Assembly (NCBI RefSeq): GCF_963668085.1
Contig: NZ_OY764059.1
Coordinates: forward strand, 124,001 to 188,000
DNA: 64,000 nt
Origin: an uncultured Ilyobacter sp.
GTDB lineage: Bacteria > Fusobacteriota > Fusobacteriia > Fusobacteriales > Fusobacteriaceae
Direction of reading: 5' to 3'
The notes beneath the pieces are model-generated. The model was given only the letters and a program-made list of their open reading frames with translations, was not told the origin of the DNA and ran no database searches. Position numbers and translations under genes: made by a program. Within the stretch, counting starts at the first letter, position 1. Each line of letters starts with the position of its first letter. This document shows positions 32,081-40,157 of the stretch, piece by piece.

Positions 32081-33019
32081 ATGGCATATAATTTAAAAGA
32101 ACAGATGAATAAACCTGAAAGACTTTCAGGAGGGCACAGAATGTGTGCCGGGTGCGGAGCGCCTATAGCAGTAAGAACTATGCTTAGAGCGTTAAAACCA
32201 GAAGATAAGGCGACTATTGTTAGTGCAACAAGTTGTTTAGAAGTTTCAACGTTTCTTTATCCGTATACAGCATGGAAGGATTCCTTTATTCATACAGCTT
32301 TTGAAAATGCAGGAGCAACAATGAGTGGAGTGGAAGGAGCCTATAATGCCCTTAGAAGGAAGGGAAAATTAGATGAAACCTATAAATTTATTGCGTTTGG
32401 TGGAGATGGTGGAACTTATGATATAGGATTCCAGTCACTTTCTGGAGCAATGGAAAGAAATCACGACATGGTGTATGTGTGTTATGACAACGGTGCCTAT
32501 ATGAATACAGGGATCCAAAGATCGTCTGCTACACCTAAGTATGCAGATACCACAACAACTCCAGTAGGATCGGAAAGCTCTGGTAAAATTCAGCCAAGAA
32601 AAGATATGGCTGCAATAATGGCTGCTCACAATATTCCTTATGCTGCTCAGACTACTTTTATGGGAAATATGAAAGATATGCATGAAAAGGCAGAAACAGC
32701 CATCTATACAAAGGGAGCGGCCTATCTGAATGTAATGGCACCGTGTCCTAGAGGATGGAGGTATGATGAGTCAAAATTAATGGAAATCTGCAAAGCAGCT
32801 GTAGATACATGCTATTGGCCTTGTTTTGAGGTTATCAACGGAGAATGGAAACTTTCATACAGACCTAAGGAAAAGCTTCCCATTGAAGAATTTTTAAAAT
32901 CTCAGGGAAGATTTAAACATCTTTTTAAACCTGAAAACAAGCACCTTATAGAAGAGATGCAAAAAGAGGTGGACAGAAGATGGAATGAACTTTTAAAAAA
33001 ATGTGGAGAAGAAGTATAG
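32081..33019 (+). CDS. porB: 2-oxoacid:ferredoxin oxidoreductase, beta subunit
   Basis: 312 aa. The thiamine-diphosphate motif GDGGTYDIGFQSLSGAMERN ends in a Mg-binding YDNGAYMNTG stretch. The iron-sulfur cysteines are in HRMCAGCGAPIAVR, SCLEVSTF and the late CPRGW, as expected for PorB. It completes the four-subunit complex. A GGCACTC/GAGTGCC terminator lies 150 bases after the stop. Confidence 0.92.
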   Translation: MAYNLKEQMNKPERLSGGHRMCAGCGAPIAVRTMLRALKPEDKATIVSATSCLEVSTFLYPYTAWKDSFIHTAFENAGATMSGVEGAYNALRRKGKLDETYKFIAFGGDGGTYDIGFQSLSGAMERNHDMVYVCYDNGAYMNTGIQRSSATPKYADTTTTPVGSESSGKIQPRKDMAAIMAAHNIPYAAQTTFMGNMKDMHEKAETAIYTKGAAYLNVMAPCPRGWRYDESKLMEICKAAVDTCYWPCFEVINGEWKLSYRPKEKLPIEEFLKSQGRFKHLFKPENKHLIEEMQKEVDRRWNELLKKCGEEV

Positions 33020-33170
33020 TCTATTTTAATTTTGAAATGATAGATTTAGTTCTTTTAAAATTTTTTTGAAAAACTTTCATTTGATTTAAACATCTATTTA
33101 TAGGGCTTAAAAATTATATTCAAGGATTATTAAAAATAACAAAATTAAATATAATTCCCATGGAAAATTG

Positions 33171-33193
33171 GGCACTCTTCGGAGTGCCTTTTT
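33171..33193 (+). terminator. Terminator of the por operon
   Basis: GGCACTC-TTCG-GAGTGCC followed by TTTTTG is an extra-stable UUCG-loop hairpin. Its flanks belong to the dispersed repeat mosaic also seen at 15430, 18035 and 23710. The rest of 33020-33393 holds no gene I can support. Confidence 0.85.
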
Positions 33194-33393
33194 GTGTTTT
33201 AAATCTAAGTATTATTATATTATTGATGATATAGCTGAATACGATAATAAGATTGCCAAAGCTATACTTACTGTTGAACTTTAAGAGCTTATAAAAAACA
33301 ATAATGTTTATACATAATCGATGGACATATATTCCATTTTTATGTGATAATATAACACTATAAAAGATTTTAGAACAGTAAAGGAAGAATGCT

Positions 33394-34287
33394 ATGAATA
33401 AAAAAATTCAAAAAGAAAATATAATATATAGAAACTTAAAAAATTTTTTCTTTCTATTTTTGATAGCTATCTACTGTTTATTTATATACCATTCATATGA
33501 AATTAATGAAGAAATTGATATCTTTGACGTCTGTATGGAAACATTGTTGGCATTTATAATATTAATTTTAGTCATAAAAATTAATTCTTATAAAACTTCA
33601 AAAAAAATATACAGCTTATTCGATATAGGGCTTAAATTGTTATTTACTTCCCAAGTTATAGAGGTTATGCAGGAAATCTTTAAATTACCAAAATTATCAG
33701 TAAATATTTTTGAGGATTTTTTTAAAGTGTTGTCTTTTTCTGTTATTATCACAGCAATATATTTTACAATAGAAGCAAATGAAGAAAATATGAAAAAATT
33801 AAAAAAAATAGCCTCTTACGATAAACTTACAAATATTTATAATAGACAAGAAATGATTAATAGATTTAATATGTTAAGGAAAATTTCGAATAGAAATCAA
33901 AATCCAATAACTGTTATATTTCTTGACGTTGATTTCTTTAAAAAAATTAATGACACTTATGGTCATCCTACTGGAGATACTGTCTTAAAAGAGCTGGCAA
34001 CTGTAATTTCATCAAATCTACGTGATCAGGATATTTTTGGTAGATATGGCGGAGAAGAGTTTTTAATAATTCTTCCTGAAACAGATATTAGCGGAGGCTT
34101 AATTCTTTCTGAAAAAGTACGTAAATTTATTTATAGTTTTGAATTTAAAGAAGTTTCACATCTCACTGTAAGCCTAGGAGTCACTCAATATAAAAATGGA
34201 GAATTTATGAAGGATACTTTGGATCGTCTAGATAAAGCTCTTTATTTATCAAAAAATAATGGTAGAAATTGTTCAAGTTTCCTTTGA
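33394..34287 (+). CDS. Membrane-bound diguanylate cyclase (GGDEF)
   Basis: 297 aa. Hydrophobic segments are at about 17-33, 46-62, 76-92 and 108-125. A short coiled link and a full GGDEF domain follow. The active site is Gly-Gly-Glu-Glu-Phe at 219-223, and the inhibitory I-site Arg210-x-x-Asp213 lies five residues before it, so product feedback is expected. LDVDFFKKINDTYGHPTGD supplies the metal and GTP-binding region. It makes cyclic di-GMP. A c-di-GMP-I riboswitch occurs 4.6 kb downstream, showing that the organism reads this signal. Confidence 0.92.
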   Translation: MNKKIQKENIIYRNLKNFFFLFLIAIYCLFIYHSYEINEEIDIFDVCMETLLAFIILILVIKINSYKTSKKIYSLFDIGLKLLFTSQVIEVMQEIFKLPKLSVNIFEDFFKVLSFSVIITAIYFTIEANEENMKKLKKIASYDKLTNIYNRQEMINRFNMLRKISNRNQNPITVIFLDVDFFKKINDTYGHPTGDTVLKELATVISSNLRDQDIFGRYGGEEFLIILPETDISGGLILSEKVRKFIYSFEFKEVSHLTVSLGVTQYKNGEFMKDTLDRLDKALYLSKNNGRNCSSFL

Positions 34288-34310
34288 TTAATAGTTGCTC
34301 TATCTTGGTA

Positions 34311-34370
34311 ATCTTCAAATATTTTTATCTGTCTGCTTTTTCTTTGAGTCTGACCACTGTAAACTATGAA
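34311..34370 (-). pseudogene. Remnant of a serine recombinase gene
   Basis: On the minus strand, sequence encoding SRQIKIFEDY and its flanks matches the start of the recombinase at 14541 (EGRQIKIFEDYGLDN). The DNA shared between 15171-15230 and here includes ATCTTCAAATATTTTTATCT. Only about 20 codons survive. It marks the site of a past recombinase-bearing element. Confidence 0.6.
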
Positions 34371-34418
34371 AATTAAGAAAGCTTTTTAAATCATGTATAA
34401 GTTATATTTTAATCATTA

Positions 34419-34446
34419 AAGAGAGTTCCGGCCGGAACTCTCTTTT
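34419..34446 (+). terminator. Terminator hairpin (same family as 11071)
   Basis: GAGAGTTCC-GGCC-GGAACTCTC with flanking A and T runs, after the diguanylate cyclase and the recombinase remnant. The rest of the gap up to 34617 holds a further copy of the GAGGGCGACTCTTTT block at about 34493. Confidence 0.75.
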
Positions 34447-34617
34447 GCATTATGAAAAGTTATAAAACTCAAAATAATATCAATAATATTGAGGGCGACT
34501 CTTTTAATTTTATTGTTAGTTATAATCTAAATTCTTCTTACTTTCCATCTCGTTTATTTACTTTTGAAGTCAACTATTATATAATAACCATATAGAATAT
34601 TATAAAGCAGGTGATCT

Positions 34618-36204
34618 ATGAGAAAAAGGTTGGAAAAGATAATATATGAATTAAATATATCTCTAGTAGAGAGGGGAAGTCATACAAGACTAGCTCTTCT
34701 TACTGCCCTTGCAGGGGAGAATATGATACTTGTGGGGCCTCCAGGGACAGCAAAGAGTGAGATATCTAGAAGGGTAGCCGAGGTATTTGATACAAAGTAC
34801 TTCGAGTATCTACTGACAAAGTTTACAACACCAGAAGAGCTATTTGGACCTGTATCTATAAGGGAACTTGAGAAGGATAACTTCCGTAGAAAGACAGATG
34901 GCTATCTTTCTGATGCAAATATTGTTTTTTTGGATGAGATATTTAAGTCCAATTCTTCGATCTTAAATTCACTATTGACTATATTAAATGAGAAGGTGTA
35001 TCACAACGGAAATCTCAAGGAAAAAACCGATATATACTCTATTATATCGGCATCTAATGAGCTCCCAACTGATTCAGGGGAACTTGTGGCACTTTATGAC
35101 AGATTCCTTCTGAGGGTAATCGTGGACTATGTAAAGGAACCTTCAAAATTACTGGTATTAGAAGACAGGTATAGGGGGATCTCTGAGGAGCTGAAGCTGA
35201 ATAAAGATATTCTAGAGGAGATAGCAAGGGAGAGCAAAAAGATAGAGATTCCTCCTCATATCGCAGAGATAATACTAAACTTAAAGGAAAAGCTAGATGA
35301 ACACTTCAAAGATGAAATCACGAGCAAGATCAGAGAGAAGGTCTCTGATAGAAAACTTGTAAAGAGTATAGGACTCCTTAAAACCAGTGCCTATACCAAT
35401 GGAAGAGATAGTGTGAATATAAGCGACACCTTGCTTCTTATTCACTGCTATTGGAACAGGATGGAGAATAGAGATGTGATCAAGAAATATATTTTTGAGG
35501 AGATTATTAAGCTCACAAATAAAGACCTTGAAAACTATGGAAATATATCCCAAGTTTGGTCAGAGGAGTTTAACGGACTCTTTAGGAAGCAGAGGATAGA
35601 TGAGAATGGGAATCCTCTCTACTATGATGTAGATAACAATCTTGTGAAATTTTCCTATGGAGATATCCACCTAATGGATAAGTATGGGGAGTATGTTCAC
35701 TATAAGGGACATGCTGAATATGTAAAGGTTCTGGCCGAACTTGGAAATTTTGATTATGGGTATATAGACAGCGGAATAGCCACCGATAGTGGAAAGATTG
35801 TCTGGAAATATGAATGTTCACCGGTGGAAGTGGTAACGTCGGCTGAAAGAGAATTGGAAGGGTATGAGCGGCTTGTAGTAAAGGGAAATCTGAAACCTGC
35901 CAAGATAGAGTCCTACGAGGAATATATAAAGGCCTATAGCGTAGTATCCCCGAATCTTATTCCAAAGATGGAAGGGATCAGAAGAAATATAGAGGAGGAG
36001 ATAAAAGAGATAAGAAAAATCTCAAACTATCTAGACAAGGTAAGGCAATCTCTGATGATAGAAAACCTGTGGGTTATTGGTGATGATATGGAGGAACTGC
36101 AGGCTCTTGTAGAAAAAACTTATGAAGTAATGAATGCTTCACTTCTGAAGTTAGAAGAAGTACTTGGGAAGATAGATAGAGCTAAAATATCGGCAGAGAG
36201 GTAG
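34618..36204 (+). CDS. ravA: RavA-type MoxR AAA+ ATPase
   Basis: 528 aa. Walker A is at GPPGTAKSE (about residues 40-48), followed by pore and arm motifs (TKFTTPEELFGPVSIRELE). Walker B is in NIVFLDEIFKSNSSILNSLL, and SANELP is the sensor. The C-terminal part beyond residue 300 contains the extension that includes the LARA-like domain and helical tail of RavA. The downstream gene, 4 bases away, is its partner ViaA. In E. coli the pair acts on respiratory complexes and membrane lipids under anaerobic or aminoglycoside stress. Exact clients here are unknown. Confidence 0.9.
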   Translation: MRKRLEKIIYELNISLVERGSHTRLALLTALAGENMILVGPPGTAKSEISRRVAEVFDTKYFEYLLTKFTTPEELFGPVSIRELEKDNFRRKTDGYLSDANIVFLDEIFKSNSSILNSLLTILNEKVYHNGNLKEKTDIYSIISASNELPTDSGELVALYDRFLLRVIVDYVKEPSKLLVLEDRYRGISEELKLNKDILEEIARESKKIEIPPHIAEIILNLKEKLDEHFKDEITSKIREKVSDRKLVKSIGLLKTSAYTNGRDSVNISDTLLLIHCYWNRMENRDVIKKYIFEEIIKLTNKDLENYGNISQVWSEEFNGLFRKQRIDENGNPLYYDVDNNLVKFSYGDIHLMDKYGEYVHYKGHAEYVKVLAELGNFDYGYIDSGIATDSGKIVWKYECSPVEVVTSAERELEGYERLVVKGNLKPAKIESYEEYIKAYSVVSPNLIPKMEGIRRNIEEEIKEIRKISNYLDKVRQSLMIENLWVIGDDMEELQALVEKTYEVMNASLLKLEEVLGKIDRAKISAER

Positions 36205-36208
36205 AGCC

Positions 36209-37645
36209 ATGGATATATTTGATAAAAGGGTAAGGAATAACTTTGATATAATGAAGAACATATGGATAAACTATCCTGAGACCAGGCTAAAAAGGGAGAG
36301 TATTGCTAAAAAGTGCTGGATGGCCTTATATGAGGGGAAGTCACCTCAAGAGGCCAAGGGGTTTTTAGAGGAGACTATGGAAGTACTTTCCATATTCAAG
36401 GATATGACCATAGGAAATGAGATCTTGTGCAACAAGCTTATAGGGGATTATTTTGCCAAGGTAAAGGAAAAATATGACCTTGAGATCTATGGCGAGATGG
36501 TAGGAGAGAAAAAGAGGTTAATGGATCTTTTTACCAAGAGTGAAATAAAGAGTCTTCTTCAGGATAATGACGACAGGATGGAACAGATCTTCCTTGAGGA
36601 ATCCGAATATAAGGTTTACAGGAAAAAAGTAGAAAAGTACAGGGAAATGTGGAAAGATATCCAGGGAGAGGTAACTGATCACTTCCAGCTAGAGTATGAT
36701 AAGATGAAGAAGATGAGGGATATACTGGGAGATTCTATGATGGATAAGATGGGATGGGATCTTTCCAGGGTAGATAAAAAAACACTTTTTGATTTAGGGG
36801 AGTTGGATCGGCTAGCTTTAGAGGACGAGAAACTCAACTATCTTTTAAATATGCTGGGTAAAAAGGAGAAAAAGAAAAATCTAGATTTGGATATGAGTGA
36901 GATACAAAACTCTCCCAATAAAAAAGAGCTTTTGGGGGTTCACCTGAGTAACGACCTGGTAAGACTCCTTCCATCTGAACTTTCACTAATGCACAATGAG
37001 CATCTTAGAAGGTATTTTCATGCTAAGTATATTGAAAACAGGCTCTCCACGTATCTTCTATCAGATATGGATGAGGATCTAAATCCCGGGGACAAGAACA
37101 ATGAGGATGCTCAGGGACCAATAATTCTCTGTATAGATACCTCAAGCAGTATGAAGGGTCTTCCAGAGAGACTGGCTAAAGCATCAACCCTGTTTCTTCT
37201 TAAAAAAGCTCAAAAAAAGGGAAGGAAGATATACATAATAGCTTTTTCCGGAGAAGGGTCTCTGAGAGAGTTTGAAGTGGCACAGAGTTCAGATGGTATA
37301 GAGGGGGCGCTGGAATTTTTTAACTGGGAGTTTTATGGGGGAACGGACTATCTCACCCCAATAACACGATGTATCGAGCTTATAGAGAAGAAAGGCTACG
37401 TAAAATCTGATTTACTTATGATAAGTGACGGTATAGTTGAGGTCTCCGATGAATTTATAGAGTATGTAGAGAGGATAAAGAAGAGGTTTAAATTCAAGAT
37501 TTATTCACTGATAATCAGTTCAAAAAATGTAAAAAATCTCTTCAGTGATAAGATTCTCTACTATGAATATAAGAAGAAAATGGATGCCAACAGAAGTTCT
37601 GAGTATCAATTTTATAATAGGAGTTTCCTATCAAATCATGGATAA
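36209..37645 (+). CDS. viaA: ViaA, VWA-domain partner of RavA
   Basis: 478 aa. The helical N-terminal half (through about residue 280) is followed by a von Willebrand A domain. Its metal site is Asp-Thr-Ser-Ser-Ser in CIDTSSSMKG, with a second threonine in YGGTDYLTP and an aspartate in MISDGIVE. It stimulates the RavA ATPase and links it to its targets. It is translationally close to ravA, so the two form one operon. Confidence 0.9.
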   Translation: MDIFDKRVRNNFDIMKNIWINYPETRLKRESIAKKCWMALYEGKSPQEAKGFLEETMEVLSIFKDMTIGNEILCNKLIGDYFAKVKEKYDLEIYGEMVGEKKRLMDLFTKSEIKSLLQDNDDRMEQIFLEESEYKVYRKKVEKYREMWKDIQGEVTDHFQLEYDKMKKMRDILGDSMMDKMGWDLSRVDKKTLFDLGELDRLALEDEKLNYLLNMLGKKEKKKNLDLDMSEIQNSPNKKELLGVHLSNDLVRLLPSELSLMHNEHLRRYFHAKYIENRLSTYLLSDMDEDLNPGDKNNEDAQGPIILCIDTSSSMKGLPERLAKASTLFLLKKAQKKGRKIYIIAFSGEGSLREFEVAQSSDGIEGALEFFNWEFYGGTDYLTPITRCIELIEKKGYVKSDLLMISDGIVEVSDEFIEYVERIKKRFKFKIYSLIISSKNVKNLFSDKILYYEYKKKMDANRSSEYQFYNRSFLSNHG

Positions 37646-37796
37646 TTTGATAGTTAATGATAAATTAAAAGGAGTCATACCGGGCATACTAATCTTTAAA
37701 AGGAATTTTTTTTATTGCTAGAAAAATATATAATAGCTACCTATAAGGAAATTAATAGTTTTATACCTATTTCGTCAAATGTAGGAGATGAAAAAT

Positions 37797-38459
37797 ATGA
37801 AAAAGTTTGATCCTATTGCGTATAAAAAAATGGTCAAATCTTACCAGGAACAAAACGATCCAACTGGATGGTTTGATAGTATCTATACCGATGCACAGGG
37901 AGATTATAGAGATGTTTTTTGGGCAGATCTTGAACCTAACCCTTATCTTTTGAAGTGGCTAAAAAATTGCACTTTTGAGCATACTGGTCGTAGGGCAATT
38001 GTTATAGGTTGTGGAGTAGGTGATGATGCAGAGGCCTTAAGTGAAGCTGGATACAAAGTTACAGCTTTTGATATCTCCCCTGAAGCAATACGTCTTTGTA
38101 AAAAACGTTATCCAGACACCAAGGTAGACTATCTCATAGCAGACCTTTTTGACTATCCAACACAATGGTTTGAAAGTTTTGATCTTGTCTATGAGTGCAA
38201 TACAATTCAGGTATTACCTGGTAAATATAGAATTCAGGCAAGAGATGCCATGGTATCTCTACTGGCACCCAAAGGGTATATTCTTGTTTCCTGTAGAAGC
38301 CGCCTAAATGGAGAACAAAAAGATGATATTCCCCTTCCTCTTGATAAAGATGAGATAGATGGCTTTGTACGATGTGGTCTAAATGAAAAGAGTTTTGAAG
38401 CTTATGATGATACTCAAGAACCGCCTGTTCCACATTTCTTTGCTGTTTACAGGAAATGA
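37797..38459 (+). CDS. Class I SAM-dependent methyltransferase
   Basis: 220 aa from the ATG at 37797, 9 bases after TAGGAG; the ATG at 37788 touches that site and is unlikely. The Rossmann motif GCGVGDDAEALSEAGYKVTAFDISPEAI (motif I and the acidic loop) and ECNTIQVLPG (motif IV area) are clear. The overall pattern resembles TehB/thiopurine-methyltransferase-like small-molecule methyltransferases. A role in detoxification of metalloids or thiols is possible. It is a single-gene unit. Confidence 0.85.
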   Translation: MKKFDPIAYKKMVKSYQEQNDPTGWFDSIYTDAQGDYRDVFWADLEPNPYLLKWLKNCTFEHTGRRAIVIGCGVGDDAEALSEAGYKVTAFDISPEAIRLCKKRYPDTKVDYLIADLFDYPTQWFESFDLVYECNTIQVLPGKYRIQARDAMVSLLAPKGYILVSCRSRLNGEQKDDIPLPLDKDEIDGFVRCGLNEKSFEAYDDTQEPPVPHFFAVYRK

Positions 38460-38653
38460 AAGATAAATCAATTAGTACAATATACTACTTGATGTAGCTG
38501 AAGTTTTATATTTTTTATCTTAACTTAAGGCATTGAATTTTAAATTTTTAATATAATTGTTATTTTTTTTAAAGGAAAAAATTATAAATGAAGTAACTTA
38601 TACTGACACAACCTTATTAGAGTCTTCGTAACTCCCAATTGATTCTTCCCATC

Positions 38654-38688
38654 AAAGCCTCAGGTTTAATTTCCTGGGGCTTTTTAAT
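38654..38688 (+). terminator. Terminator downstream of the methyltransferase
   Basis: AAAGCCTCAGG and CCTGGGGCTTT (one mismatch) are followed by TTTTAATTT. The stretch 38460-38904 otherwise holds nothing I can interpret. Confidence 0.75.
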
Positions 38689-38904
38689 TTATAAGATCAA
38701 TAAATATTTATATATATATTTGAAAAAAGTAGCTTTTTTATTTGCTGGTCATAGACTCTCGAATTAGTTGTATTTTTTAAATATTGCCTTCAAAGGATAC
38801 GGTAAGTCCTTTGTGCCATTAGAATTATTGAAATTTCTGATTATAAAAAAGGAAAATAACTAAAATAAAGAAGAACTCTTAAGCATATCTCAAGTTAATT
38901 ATTT

Positions 38905-38967
38905 GGCAAACTAATGGAAACGTTAGGACGCAAAGCTATAGGGCCTTTAATATGGCAGCCAGTTGCA
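38905..38967 (+). ncRNA. Cyclic di-GMP-I riboswitch (GEMM-I)
   Basis: The conserved GEMM-I landmarks appear in order. GGCAAA opens the core. CTAATG-GAAA-CGTTAG is stem P2 with its GAAA tetraloop. GGACGCAAAGC contains the tetraloop receptor and ligand-binding residues. The P3 arm GGGCC with GGCAGCC and the closing CAGTTGC follow. The aptamer is followed by a poly-T-flanked terminator. It should control the transcript leading to the small gene at 39254. A diguanylate cyclase is encoded at 33394. Confidence 0.88.
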
Positions 38968-38990
38968 GAAAAAGTTTTTTTATATTTTTT

Positions 38991-39016
38991 GCATGGTTTT
39001 TTAGCCATGCTTTTTT
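38991..39016 (+). terminator. Expression-platform terminator of the c-di-GMP riboswitch
   Basis: GCATGG-TTTTTTAG-CCATGC is followed by TTTTTT, 24 bases after the aptamer. The position fits a ligand-controlled terminator. Whether ligand turns the gene on or off is not clear from sequence. Confidence 0.75.
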
Positions 39017-39253
39017 ATTTTTACATTTATATCTATTTCTCAAAAAATAAAAAAGTAAAAATTTACTCTTTCTACACTTGTTAAAGTTTTAAATATAGTG
39101 AAAATCTGGATTAGACAAGGAAATTAAATAACACTTCCAAGTTATTTTCCTACAGATATGCTGATTTTTTCAAAACGGTATCATAGCTTGTCACAAGATA
39201 TCTCTAAAGGAAGTGAACTAAGAAAATTAAAATAATAATTTGAGGGGGAAGAA

Positions 39254-39535
39254 ATGGTTTTAAATGTTAATTTACCAAAAAATTTTAATGGCGAAGCCAA
39301 AATTTTATATTTGAGAAAAAACAACAACTTATTTTTAGCAGGGTATGGATGCTACAATTCAAATTTGGAAAGATGTAGAAAGTGCTCACTTCAAAGTTTT
39401 AAAAAAGGAGATATTCTAGACATCGGTATTGATGATATTAAAAATACCGAAGAAAATGGTTGTGGTGAAATGTCCAATCCTTATTTCTCCCTAAAATTTG
39501 ATCTAGGCAACATAGAAGGAATAAGGTTTTATTGA
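39254..39535 (+). CDS. Uncharacterised 93-aa protein downstream of the c-di-GMP riboswitch
   Basis: ATG at 39254 with GAGGGGGAAG upstream. The protein has no signal peptide or membrane helix. It has four cysteines (33, 41, 44, 70) in a C-x7-C-x2-C...C pattern that could bind a metal, and a beta-rich look (KILYLRKNNNLFLAGYG, then YFSLKFDLGNIEG). I do not recognise it. It is the first gene after the riboswitch and terminator, 238 bases on, so its expression is probably set by cyclic di-GMP. Confidence 0.7.
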   Translation: MVLNVNLPKNFNGEAKILYLRKNNNLFLAGYGCYNSNLERCRKCSLQSFKKGDILDIGIDDIKNTEENGCGEMSNPYFSLKFDLGNIEGIRFY

Positions 39536-39659
39536 AAAGGAAGTGTGATTGTTTAGGATTATCGTAATAATAAGGTATTTTTTATTAAGTTTTCTGAAAA
39601 AAGAATCCCTAGAAACAGGAATCAAGTAATTACACAGAATGTAATTAAACCTGAAAACA

Positions 39660-39691
39660 GGCTCCCAGAATATCTTATTCTAGAGAGCCCA
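39660..39691 (-). terminator. Probable terminator of purine operon 1
   Basis: On the minus strand GGCTCTCTAGAATA and TATTCTGGGAGCC form an imperfect stem followed by TGTTTTC, 50 bases after the ridA stop. Confidence 0.5.
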
Positions 39692-39741
39692 TTGATTTAT
39701 TTAATAATTAAAGTTTGAATAATAAAAAATTTTATATTAGC

Positions 39742-40125
39742 TTACTTGCCAACATATGCAATTACTTCAATTTCTACTCTCACATCAAGTGGCAATCGAG
39801 CTACCTCTACACAAGCCCTAGCTGGTTTGTTTTCAGTAAAATACTCAGAGTATATCTCATTTATTGCCTTGAATTCATTCATATCTTTGATAAAGACTCC
39901 TGCTTTCACTACGTCATTTAGAGAGGCTCCGGCCTCTTCTAAGATAGCCTTTACATTTTCTAATGATTGTCTTGTCTGCTCACGAATATCTTCAGATACC
40001 AGAGTCATTGTCTCTGGTACAAATGGGATTTGTCCAGATACAAATATCATATCTCCTGCCTTCATGGCCTGTGAATATGGTCCTACTGCTGCTGGTGCAT
40101 TCTTAGTAAATATTGCTTTATTCAT
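39742..40125 (-). CDS. ridA: RidA (YjgF/TdcF) family enamine/imine deaminase
   Basis: 127 aa. Family motifs are [21 protein letters not shown] and the carboxylate-binding arginine in [11 protein letters not shown]. RidA hydrolyses reactive 2-aminoacrylate and other enamines to 2-oxoacids and ammonia. It is the last gene of purine operon 1. The operon's first gene, a diaminopropionate-lyase-type PLP enzyme, produces exactly such an enamine intermediate, so RidA would clear it. Confidence 0.92.
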   Translation of the reverse strand: MNKAIFTKNAPAAVGPYSQAMKAGDMIFVSGQIPFVPETMTLVSEDIREQTRQSLENVKAILEEAGASLNDVVKAGVFIKDMNEFKAINEIYSEYFTENKPARACVEVARLPLDVRVEIEVIAYVGK

Positions 40126-40157
40126 TATTTTTTCTCCTTTTGTATTTAAGATTTTTG

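Noticed and set aside
33216..33284. Frame reading IIDDIAEYDNKIAKAILTVEL before a stop after the por operon
   Set aside because: Looks gene-like but is only about 22 codons with no start or ribosome site. It could be a remnant, but I cannot name a family.
38881..39020. Considered whether the element was a purine or other riboswitch class
   Set aside because: GGACGCAAAGC, the GAAA tetraloop stem and the GGCAGCC arm are specific to c-di-GMP-I.
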